A stretch of DNA of 64,000 nt from Hyalella azteca (taxonomy: Eukaryota > Arthropoda > Malacostraca > Amphipoda > Hyalellidae): positions 62,001 to 126,000 of the forward strand of contig NW_025936619.1 of assembly GCF_000764305.2 (NCBI RefSeq), written 5' to 3'. A program made the translations under genes and the position numbers. The notes beneath the pieces were generated by a model. The model was not told the origin of the DNA. It made no database searches and saw only the letters and a list, made by a program, of their open reading frames with translations. Positions within the stretch are counted from its first letter, which is position 1. Each line of letters opens with the position of its first letter. This document shows positions 1 through 9,903 of the stretch, piece after piece.

Positions 1-1704
1 ATTACCCGCAAATATATTTATTTCAACGCGTACATGCTTTCTATCTCTCTCACAAATTACGTGAGAGAGACAATTATTATTCTCAATTATTTATTGCCGT
101 TCCTGTGTACGGCAATAAATTACATCAAACGATCGTCAATTACCTCAAACCGTTCAATTTATTTAGTTGTTCCCATTAAATTATGCTTATTGAACTGAAT
201 TTTTAAGCTGTAAAGAATATTTTCGAGTCGCGATCTCTATTTTATCTATAATAATCATTAAAAATCATTTCAATAGCTGGCACCGTCACCGGTATATTGA
301 AGTGAATTAATTGATGCTCTTAAATCCTTGACCGTTCAATTTTTCCGGAAGGTACCAGAAGGAGAGATTCGAGCTGAGGTCAACAACAGAGTCATTTATC
401 AGGATCTTAGTTAGAGTGACCAACTAACCTTACGTTGCGCCGAAGTCCTTTTACTTCCAGGATGATTATGCCGAGTCTACTTTTACTTTTTGTGTACGGT
501 CCTCTTACTTTCTGGGTGTTAAAAGTCTAGCGTATTTTAAGCACAACAGGAGTGAACATTACTTCTCTATTCTGCGGTTCAAGACTTCACTTCACCTTCC
601 GTGTGTTGTTCTCGAGTTGTAAAGTACCTTTTCCAGGTATGGACATCGTTGATCAGGAGCATTCAAATATTGAACTTTAGTCTCTAGTTTCTTTTTTTCG
701 AATGTGGCGAGGAACGTGCATTGCAAACACAGGTCACAGGGCTCATGTCCCCTAAAATTTGCATACAATAACCGCTGAAAAGACATAACGTCTTTATCTG
801 AAAGAATCTAAAATAGACGTGCGTTTCAACACTCGCTCCTTCGTAGTTGACATTTTACAAGTTTGCTTCAAGCTGTGAATAGGCAGAAAAAATCCCCATC
901 TGATACCGGCACCTTCGGACGGAAAAATGTTCTTAGCCAGACAGATAGCGCACGATTTTACGACTTGAAAGACGCTTGCAAAACTTGATGTTTTATCTTG
1001 TGGTGTCTTCCGAGTGCATTAGTAGTTTTCAACTCTTGAAAGTGTGGCTTGAATAAACAGCCATAAGAAGTGATGACTTTCGTTTGCGGCCCCGTTTGAC
1101 TTAAATGAAAATGTTTGAAGTGAATGAGTGGAATTTTTGGGCACATTTTTATCACCGTTCTAAAAAAATTTGTACACAAGTGAGCTTGGGGTACAGTAAT
1201 GGAAAACACAGTACGAAAAAAATTGTGTGGCAAATAAGCATGAGATTTGGATTGGGGCATCTGAAATTTGAAAATCTGAATTTGAAAATGGATTTTTAGC
1301 TTTTTATGTATACATTCTATCTGCTAATATTCTAAAAAATACGACAAACTATTAAGCGATTTTCCTGCAAAATAATCTGGCTTCACGTTAGCCGCACGTA
1401 GCATTGACAACAGAATTTCCATTAAGTATATTTGAGTTCGGAAGTCTAGTAAATGAATTATTCATTGTCCCGGAGGCCGCGGCCGTTCATCTTGGTTACG
1501 AAGTAGGACATCTCAATTTTTATCGTTTATCCTCGACCGGGACGAAGATTTATGTCCATGTTAGACCAAACACGGCGGCCACAAAGACGGCCCGGCGCGC
1601 TAAGTTTTGGCGACGTGCTAACACAGTCCCCACGCTCACGTCGCCTTACATTATACCGAACACGCTTTGCTGAACCTGGTTAAGAACCAGGCTTGCTGAA
1701 CCTG
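1..1704. other. Unassigned AT-rich stretch with two adjacent hairpins
   Basis: No convincing gene is visible. Two perfect inverted repeats lie side by side near the start. One has a 10-bp stem (44-53 with 61-70, TCTCTCTCAC against GTGAGAGAGA). The other has a 12-bp stem (89-100 with 109-120) and an 8-nt loop. At 1668-1708 a TGCTGAACCTGGTTAA motif occurs twice, and the spacer contains its partial reverse complement (CCTGGTTAAGAACCAGG), just left of the first family A element. The open frames here are short and look random in composition. Confidence 0.5.
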
Positions 1705-1839
1705 GTTAAAAAAAGTTAAGAGATCGTAAGTTCATCAGCCAATCATTGACGGCCTTTCAAGCAACATCCACCAATCATAGACAAGAAAATAGAGCGTAAG
1801 TACTTACGTTCACTTAGCGAGTTTTGAAAGTATGGCCCT
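1705..1839 (+). mobile_element. Family A inverted-repeat element (MITE-like), copy 1, 5' end truncated
   Basis: This is one of eight copies of a roughly 145-bp non-coding repeat. It shares the internal blocks GTTAAGAGATCGTAAGTTC, GCCAATCATTGACGGCC, CCACCAATCATAGAC and CGTAAGTACTTACGTTCAC with the other copies, and it ends in GTTTTGAAAGTATGGCCC. The left terminus (ATACTTTC) is missing, because similarity starts at the A-run about 1708 directly after GAACCTGGTTA. Small size, inverted termini and lack of coding capacity fit a miniature inverted-repeat transposable element. The superfamily cannot be assigned. Confidence 0.8.
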
Positions 1840-4275
1840 GGTGATGCGATCAGACTTGCGGTCTTATGTAGGACAAAGATTTTCATCACATTTATCTCGT
1901 GTAATGATTTCCGTTAGATGCTGCATAATTTAATTAGTTTTGCTTAAAAATGGTTGACGATAGATCCTACAAAAGGTAATTAAGTTTTATTTAGAATGCT
2001 TCGAAATACTTGTTCAATATTCTAGTGGGTTTCAATGAGGATTGGTTTGTGTTTCCTTTGGCGGTTTTGGACAAAATAAGCGCGACTATGAAAGTCTCAT
2101 ATTGGAATGACATGGACACGGGGCTCAAGATGCCGTATTACTAATACCTTGCCCTTAAAAGACATCCCTGCTCTGTTTACGATCAGCTCGATGTGCACCT
2201 TACGTCGAGTCCGTATAGTCGATGCTGTGTACTAATGTTGCTGGCTTATATATACGTTCAGAAGAGCTGGGCGAATAGTCAGTAGTATAAAATTAGACAT
2301 TTTAAATCTCTTGCTGTTGTCGTCAATATGGCTTAACTCACCGCATTCAAGTCTTTACTCTAGCGCTTAATTTATTATCTGGTAAAATCCCAATCTTCAG
2401 TGAGCAAGATTGTGATTTTTAAATTTGACACGGAGGATTAAGCAGCGAAATTCTTATTGGATGTTAATGCATGAAAAAGTATATAAATCTGTTTAAAAGT
2501 ATTTAAAATTTATGTAATTAAAATATATAGAATTATTTAAATATGAAATCTTGCTCTCAAAATGCAAGATTTCAGTCTTCCGTAAAAGTTCTTTTCACAA
2601 TTAAACCCGGAAACGTGAGAAAAAATTTGTGTTTGGCAACTGTAGAAAAACCAAAACTTGAACATGGTTGAACAAGTAATTTCCATTTGATTTATTATTG
2701 ACATTTGTTTGCTTATCCTGATCGCTTTTGGAAACAAACTTCGAAGTTATTATTTGCGCGAATTTTTGTTTCGCTGTGAAGGTTCTTCATTTACGAAGAA
2801 GTGCACATATAACAGTTATGATGCGCAACGTTCATATGAACGGGTAAAACCGTTGAGGCTTGTAATATTCAGATCTTCCACCATTGGCAATTGTTTGAAT
2901 CCTACATATTTTTAAAGTAGGAACTCATTTGAGCTGCAACTGAAAACCTTCGCAGCCACTTAAATTTTGGAGTTAACATAGAAGTCAGTAAACAAAATTT
3001 ATTTTTTATACATCTGTCTTTTTTTCTCATCGCAGAGAGTTAGCGTTAGTCAGCAAGAAACTCATACGTAATATAACAAGGATTTTATAAAGTTAACAGT
3101 GAATGGCTGATAAATAAATAAGTACAATTAAGCAGCAGGTGCTGCGCTTGGGACCTGAGAATGAAGCAACACAACTGCCTGCATAGCTGACGAAAAACCC
3201 GAGGCAACATTGATAACATTCATGAGGCCAATTAGCTGGTCCCAAGTGGACATATCAGTGCACATAATTTACTATATTGTTTTTACCTTATGACGAAATC
3301 CCTTTGATTTTGTATAGTGACTCCTGTTTATACATAAAGTTTTCAGGAACGGGTTAAAAAGTTTCACATGTCCACGAATCTAATTTTACGTTTGCCTTCA
3401 CAATTAGCGAATTAAATTCGTTTTAATTCCTATCACTTGCCATTTTCGCAGCAATATTCTTGACTGTTACGCCTGTTTTGCAATGTTTGCCACGATTTTC
3501 ATTTGTAAAAAACATCAACTGTAATTGCAACGGCCACAACTCTAATACAGCGAAATCTTTTTGCAGTTGATAGCATATTACATGGCTTGAGCTCGTTTCG
3601 AATTAAGTAGAATTTTTTTTTAAATTTCGGAATAATGTCTAAAAATTTTTCAGCATTGCATCATCAAAGCTTGTGTAAGTCAATTTTTCATTATTAAGGT
3701 CATTTATCCCCACAATTGTTTCAGCATCATTAAGGATAAACGGGCGAATTTCTGGGAGTTACATATCAACTATCATCATTTATAGTCTCAACTATCATCA
3801 GTCTCAACATATAGTCAACTATCATCCTTATAGTCAGCAAAGGCATGCAATGAATGGGGGCAGCTTTGTACCTCCACTAATATGTTGTTCATTAAGTTTC
3901 AGTCACTCCTGATTCTGATTTAATCAACCTTTTCAAATAAGCGACAAGTTCTCACATTGACATTTGACTTTAGTTCTCCGACTGACTTGACATGCAAATC
4001 GGTTTATAATAATAATAGTATTTGTGTTCAACTCTTTTATTCAATTTATGCATCTCAAACTCAAATTATCCTTGCATAATGTTTTCTTCGAATTTATCAA
4101 ACATTCATAATTTCCCACGGCGAGTTTGCAAGCTAAGTATTAAATTAGATTTCAATGAATTCGTCGAAGTGCTGCAAGTCTACGCCTTGGCCTGGTTCAG
4201 TAGCTAAGGCAGCGCGCGGTATGCCACAAATGCCACTCACGCCACACACGCGGCCTGTCACNCCCAGTGGTTACA
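1840..4275. other. Unassigned stretch; short degenerate repeats only
   Basis: No supportable gene is seen. At 3766-3836 the motif TCAACTATCATC occurs three times within short AT-rich spacers, a small degenerate tandem cluster. The sequence around 4200-4262 is more GC-rich and contains the only undetermined base of the window (N at 4262). Confidence 0.4.
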
Positions 4276-4279
4276 GTTC

Positions 4280-4426
4280 GGGGCCCATACTTTCAAAAAA
4301 GTTAAGAGATCGTAAGTTCATCAGCCAATCATTGATGGCCTTTCAAGCAAAATCCACCAATCATAGAAGAGGAAATAGAGCGTAAGTACTTACGTTCACT
4401 TAGCGAGTTTTGAAAGTATGGCCCCC
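4280..4426 (+). mobile_element. Family A inverted-repeat element, full-length copy 2
   Basis: This complete copy of about 147 bp starts GGGGCCCATACTTTCAAAA and ends TTTTGAAAGTATGGCCCCC, so the terminal inverted repeats are nearly perfect over about 18 bp. They continue as weaker similarity (TAAG, CGTAAGT) for about 35 bp. The element is flanked on both sides by GTTC (4276-4279 and 4427-4430), a possible 4-bp target-site duplication. The exact boundary is ambiguous because the flanking C/G could belong to the termini. The interior has two CCAATCAT boxes and the palindrome GTAAGTACTTAC. No coding capacity. Confidence 0.85.
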
Positions 4427-4430
4427 GTTC

Positions 4431-5712
4431 AGGAGCTGACGAAACTTGATGCTCCTACAAACTTAGGCTTGAGCCTTCACGCTCCAAGAGAACCATCTGT
4501 TGGCATTTTTCGACAAGTTATTAAAATTAGTCTGATATAATTTATTCAGATAAAAATGCAGGCGTATTTAACGGTGAATAGATGTTATCGTATAATTAAC
4601 ATTCAATTTTCTCAAACTGTTCATTATTTGACAGACAGTTGTTAATTTGCAGCTTGTTGATTATTTGTCGTGACTTGCATTAATATTCAATAAATCTTCA
4701 AAAATGATGGGATATTATTATTAATAACACACACAACCGGCCGCGGTGCAAATACATTAAAAGTTAGAATTTTAACGCTTACAAAAAGTTTAAATTCCGG
4801 ATAAGACCATCGTTTCTGACATCGGATTTACGCTGCTGAAGTTACAAACGCCGCAAGGTAGCGTGATTAAAATTTCTCCACTTTGTGGTCTTCAATGTCG
4901 CGTTCTTATGTCATAAAAATTTTGATCCAGCGATGCGAAGGAGCCAATTTACATTGGCGCTTAAGTATCGTAGGAAACTTCGTTGAGGGCCTCGAGTCAC
5001 CGCACACCCCGCCGCGCGTTTCCTTATGTGGCGTTCACTCTTAATTGAAAAGCTTGTCGTCAAGACATATTTCAATCGAGGTGAGTTTATTAAGGGCATA
5101 TTCTGATGGTGTTCATGATGACGCTGCACCTCTCACAATGTGACATTTGCGGGCGACGGTAGTGAGACTTGTGTGTAAGGTCCCGACTTTGTATTACAGT
5201 GGGTGTGTAAATCCTCATTAACTTGCAGTAAAAATTTGAATTGCACTCAGAATTGTTGAGGAAATGTTAGTGCTAGTGATATGCAATACAAGTCAAAACT
5301 CCATCAAAATTACCCTGCTGGGCATATTTTGAGTCAATCCCAATGAAATAATTTGTTGCAATCTGCCTCACAACATTGAGGATAGAAATCAAAACTCCGC
5401 CGAACTACTTATCGAGAGGCACAAAAAAATTCTCAAAAATTTCCATAATTAACAGACTATTACAACTTTTTGCTCCCATTTTCAGCTCATTTTAAATGCC
5501 TATGTTCAGTGTTTCAATTAATAAAAATCACGCCAATAACTGAATTTCACTATGGCGTCAAGATCCGTTAGTTCTTTGGGGTACCAACCAAGTAAACTGC
5601 CGGAATTATTCGGGCCTGTGCGTGAGGTTAAATTCTTGCTGTCTATTTGAGTAAGAGTAAGCAGAAAAATTATTGACTATAGTCCCAAATATGGAAAGAG
5701 TTACTTCCTTAC
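4431..5712. other. Unassigned stretch, nothing recognised
   Basis: No repeat, RNA gene or coding frame was recognised. The longest minus-strand frame, at 4911-5129, encodes 72 residues without a recognisable motif and is treated as chance. Confidence 0.4.
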
Positions 5713-6006
5713 TAATGCCCAATGATAGTAAGATTAGTAATTCACTGTGATTGTATCAATTGTATCAACTGTATCAATCAAATTCGCTGCAATGGTCATT
5801 CATATGAAATCATTATCCTTCTAGCTGTTAACGGCTATTTCTGGTTAACAATAACGTATTAATGCCCAATGATAGGAAGATTAGTAATTCACTGTGATTG
5901 TATCAATTGTATCAACTTTATCAATCAAATTCGCTGCAATGGTCATTCTTATGAAATCATTATCCGTCTAGCTGTTAACGGCTATTGCTGGTTAACAATA
6001 ACGTGT
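5713..6006. repeat. 147-bp tandem duplication (two copies)
   Basis: The block beginning TAATGCCCAATGATAG at 5713 is repeated from 5860 with only a few substitutions. Both copies run through TGTATCAATTGTATCAAC, TTCGCTGCAATGGTCATTC and GTTAACGGCTATT to ATAACGT. The high identity suggests a recent local duplication. Each unit also contains a short internal TGTATCAA repeat. Confidence 0.9.
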
Positions 6007-6399
6007 AAAGTAAATTGCCGAGACTTGAGTACGGAACCACACCAGCCTACGATGTGCGAAATTAATCTTAATTCATTGAGAAGATTTTTTACCTCCACCA
6101 AATGGCAGCCAGTCATTCATCACCGCAAGCCGGAGGGGTTCTGAACGATAACTTTGAACACTCAAGGCTACATTTTTAGGTGCAATCGCGAGAGGAACTT
6201 CAAGGCTAAGTTGAGATCTGCGCACGAGCTCCAACTAGGAGTGGCTGCATAAAAAAATGCCGCGACCAGAGTTCTAGCAGCGACGTAACTTACGCTTGCA
6301 GCACATCAGCATAGTTGTAATCTCATGAACTTGTGAAGCATGTGAATGCTATTGAAATGCTTGTTGGCATGTAGTTTCAGGAGCAGTAGCATCAGCTAC

Positions 6400-6834
6400 A
6401 TGAAGCAGCAATTGTATCAGGACCCAAAAGTGCAGTAACAGCAGGTGCAACAGAGCCCCATTACGGTGGATGCAGCGAACATGCTGACGCGGTCTCAATG
6501 AATCGCGGCAGCTCCCCGGGAACCTGTTTTGCTTAACGCCTCACGTCGCTTGGATAATTCTCGAGACAAGCTTTATGTTCAACACCAGACACCTCTTACG
6601 TTGGATAACCAGCCTGACAGGAACAAATTAGACGACCAACTTCTTAAATGCATTAATTTATAACTGCAGCTTTGGGATATGCAAGTGCGTACACGTGAAA
6701 CTGTGCCAATTGAGCTCGCAAATTACGCAGCATTCAATAATGAAATTGATATTATAAAGAGGAGCTTTTTGATGATGTATGTCTCTCCTTTATTCTTTAT
6801 TCTAATCGATATACTGTTATGTATATATAAGTAA
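6400..6834 (+). pseudogene. Decayed coding-like frame, protein unknown
   Basis: Reading from the ATG at 6400, one frame gives a hydrophilic, protein-like translation interrupted by stops at 6436 (TAA), about 6502 (TGA) and 6661 (TAA). It then runs to a terminal stop near 6832. Recognisable stretches include PITVDAANMLTRSQ, APREPVLLNASRRLDNSRD, NKLDDQLLKCINL and ETVPIELANYAAFNNEID. The segment is more GC-rich than its surroundings. A Gln-rich start and acid/base-rich end could be the C-terminal part of a transposon protein or a dead exon, but no family is recognised. The alternative is a chance frame; the uniform coding-like composition argues mildly against that. Confidence 0.3.
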
Positions 6835-7359
6835 ATATAAAAGTTGTGTTTCACGATTTTAATGGTAGTTAATAATGATTAGTTTAACCGTAACTTGTTT
6901 TTCCATTAATGAAATTATATTTTTATTGTTCACTTCCATAATTTAACCTGTCAGTAAAACCTGATGGAGAACTGTTTTCGTTGAGTATTCCGGTTCACGG
7001 GCCTTAATGAGAAAATAACTTCTAATTTTATGGTTCTAATGCTGCGAGAGCTACTCATGATTCTGGCCGCATTTTCCGAGTTATAAATACACCAAAACGA
7101 ACAACATACGTCGTATACCATACAATTAGTAATTCGAGGAGCGTCTCATTTCATTAATTAACCATTTGGACGAGTTCATTCGATGCAGCGTTGACCTCTA
7201 ACAGAAGATGCGGTCTGTGTCATCCTTACTTACCCAGATTAACAGACTATAGCTACGGCGCCGGCATGTCAAGCAGGCGGTCTCAAGCCATTACGGCTCT
7301 AAGCATACGGCACTTACTTGATGCTTTCTACCGTAACACTTTGAATAAAATAACGAAGT

Positions 7360-7585
7360 CACATGTGTTCATTTATTAACTTAACTATTCTTGTGATCAG
7401 CGTACGTTGTGGGTTGTTCGAAATAAATTATTCCAGGCACTAATTATATTTAGTTATAAGCCAAAATAACTCTCACATATGTTCACTTATTAACTTAACT
7501 ATTCTTGCGATCAGCGTACGTTGTGGGTTGTTCGAAATAAATTATTCCATACACTAAATATTTTTAGTTATAAGCCAAAATAACT
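7360..7585. repeat. 114-bp tandem duplication (two copies)
   Basis: The unit starting ACATGTGTTCATTTATTAAC at 7361 recurs at 7475. Both copies contain GATCAGCGTACGTTGTGGG, TTCGAAATAAATTATTCCA and TTTAGTTATAAGCCAAAATA. A handful of substitutions separate them. Confidence 0.9.
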
Positions 7586-9645
7586 CCGCTTAATAAGGTT
7601 TAGGAATTGATGAGTCCACACTTCTGTCGGCGGCTTTTGATGTGATTTGGAAACAGCAAAATGAGGATAAGGGGCATAGAGCAAGCCAAAAATTGGTAAT
7701 GACCACCAGGAACTTAGTTAGGTGTTTGTGACCGTATTTTACAACGATTTTTTAACTTGCGCCACAATCCTTACTTTGTAAATATGATAATGTTTATTTG
7801 AAGTTGCTGTTTTTGAACTTACTACAAGTTTAAATGCTGAATAAATTGATTGCTTCGATCATAAATTTGCAATGGTGTTTTTTCTCATAAAAAATATGTA
7901 AAATAACTTTAAGATCAATGGCTAATTAACGAGCTTATTTATTGCACTAGAAAACAACATTTGAACTTAACGGTATATTCAAAGCATGTCGAGTAATGCT
8001 TACAAACTGAAGCTGCAGATAATGTGGAGATAGATATAGAAATCGCAATTAATGTTCTAGGTTCGACCACTTTGTTGATAGCTAGTGATGGTAGGTTATT
8101 GATGTAACTCGTAAATTAAATATTTAACACAGTAATGCCGTTAAGTAAGACATTTTATGCTTCATGGTGTGCAAGATAGACTGTAATATCCTATAATATA
8201 TTATATTAAATATATAATATATATAAGATAGACTGTAATATCCTATAATGATAGACTATCAGGATCAGGATACACTGTATATCAGGATGAGTTTGCGACA
8301 CAGCTGCACTCATTATTCCTAAACATCCTCAGCAGCCAGGGATTTCATTTGGTACACAGGGAGTTCACTGTCAGAAAATGAGTCTGCACTGTTTTTTACT
8401 TATCAAAATTTAAATAAAAAGACATTCATGCGGAAGATATTGCCGTGGGCCGTTTGGCCAATTGTCAGCTTCTAATGATGAGAAGGCTTTGGTGTGACAA
8501 AAACGAATTTGGTGCCATCAAAATTAATTTTGATTTTATGTATCATGTTGAAATGATCGATTCTGCAGTGACCATGTAACCTTCCTCATATTCCTGCAAT
8601 TACACTTGACCTTATGAGTTTAGGACTTCTTAGTCCACTGTCACGCTGATGCGCCGCCTTATGATAATGATACACTCTTTCGTTCCGAGATATAAAAACG
8701 GGCATTTGAATTTTAAATTCAATTCAGAATTGCGCTTCAATTTTTGAACAAAACAATTGGCCAAAATGCTTGTAAAAAGTTTCTACCTGTCAGGAAAATT
8801 GAGATTTTGCATTTTTAAAAATCGCCAAATCGTCTTCAAACAAAAATCTGTGCTACATCTGTATTTTCCAATGTTTAAACATTTCAAATACGTTTTATCT
8901 ATTTTCTGGTCTCTCATTAGCGTCTGGTGCAGTCACGCAAAAGCCCAATTGTTATCTTCATCTGCTTACCATATCACGAAGCTCTTCTCTTACTCTGATG
9001 TTTTAGCAAAAAAATCATCAATAACAGCTGTCCTTCGATGGTATCGTGCCACTCGGGTGGCATTGATTACGGACGGTAAGACGATTGACTCTTGAATGTC
9101 TGGACTTCAGCTCTTGATAGCAGTTGATGTTTTTTTCACTAAGTGCCTGAAATGCAGACATGCACGATGCAAATGCACTTTTGTGTGTGCACTTTAAAAT
9201 ACAGTTAATAGGGAAACCATGTATACCTCGGAAAGCAGAGCAAAGAACAGCTTAGGAGCGCCTCAGTAGGGTCGATTGAATGATTCATCAATATCAGTAT
9301 TACAGCATCCCATGCAGGCTCTATCATGACTAAGGGAATGTCCAAATAGGCAAATCCTAAAAAAATTTGGGATTGTGGTCTTTTGGAGTCGCAAAATACT
9401 GATGACTTCGTGCAAAGGACTTATGGATCTAAGCATTCTGACAGGAAATATTGCGATTTATCTTTTATTGTAAAACTGGTATCAGATGCATGGTGGTGTG
9501 AAGCTAGAAACACACACATTCTCCTCCTATATTTATTCAAAAGAGAAGCAGGTTTTATAATATCAATGTGGATATTGGAATTCTAAACTAATTCAAAATT
9601 GTGCGTCTGAATACGATATTAAATATTTAATTTGGTTCGAAAATT
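7586..9645. other. Unassigned stretch with AT-palindromic patch and a weak ORF
   Basis: At about 8170-8255 the motif GATAGACTGTAATATCCTATAAT occurs twice around an AT-only palindromic spacer. A TATA-like TATAAAAA lies near 8692, followed at 8766 by an ATG frame of about 109 codons. It contains a hydrophobic stretch followed by SHAKAQ that resembles a signal peptide. The composition is AT-driven and there is no homology that I recognise, so it is not called as a gene. Confidence 0.35.
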
Positions 9646-9648
9646 TAA

Positions 9649-9903
9649 AATTTAATTGAAAATAAATACGTGTCTGTTTACTATCATGAACAAAAATCGT
9701 CACAATACTTGCCGTATAACGTGAACCGTCCTCATAGTCGTCGCAACTTGTCTTTGGATGAGTCTGGAGCCTTAATGACCACAACAACTGAGATCAGTAC
9801 GCGGAACTCGGAGACGAGGATCATTCATACTTCTTCATCAAGCCATATAGGAATAAAGGTTGTTATGGTGAACAGAGATCTCATGATGCTAGCTGAGCGT
9901 TAG
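9649..9903 (+). other. Exon-like open frame, protein unknown
   Basis: An open frame between stops at 9646 and 9901 translates to a Ser/Thr/Arg-rich, protein-like sequence including YYHEQKSSQYLPYNVN, SRRNLSLDESGALMTTTTE and TRNSETRIIHTSSSS. There is no suitable ATG at its start, so if real it would be an internal exon. A possible donor is AAG|GTTGTT at about 9860. The only early acceptor-like AG is at about 9740 (CCTCATAG). Base composition is richer in G and C than the flanks. No domain is recognised. It could be a cytoplasmic-tail-like exon, a decayed exon or chance. Confidence 0.25.

Noticed and set aside
4262..4262. Single N base, as a possible scaffold gap
   Set aside because: It is one undetermined base inside continuous sequence; no evidence of a join.
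8766..9095. ATG frame of ~109 codons downstream of TATAAAAA, with a signal-peptide-like stretch
   Set aside because: The hydrophobic residues follow from T-rich codons. No homologue, Kozak strength or splice support was seen, so it is not called as a gene.
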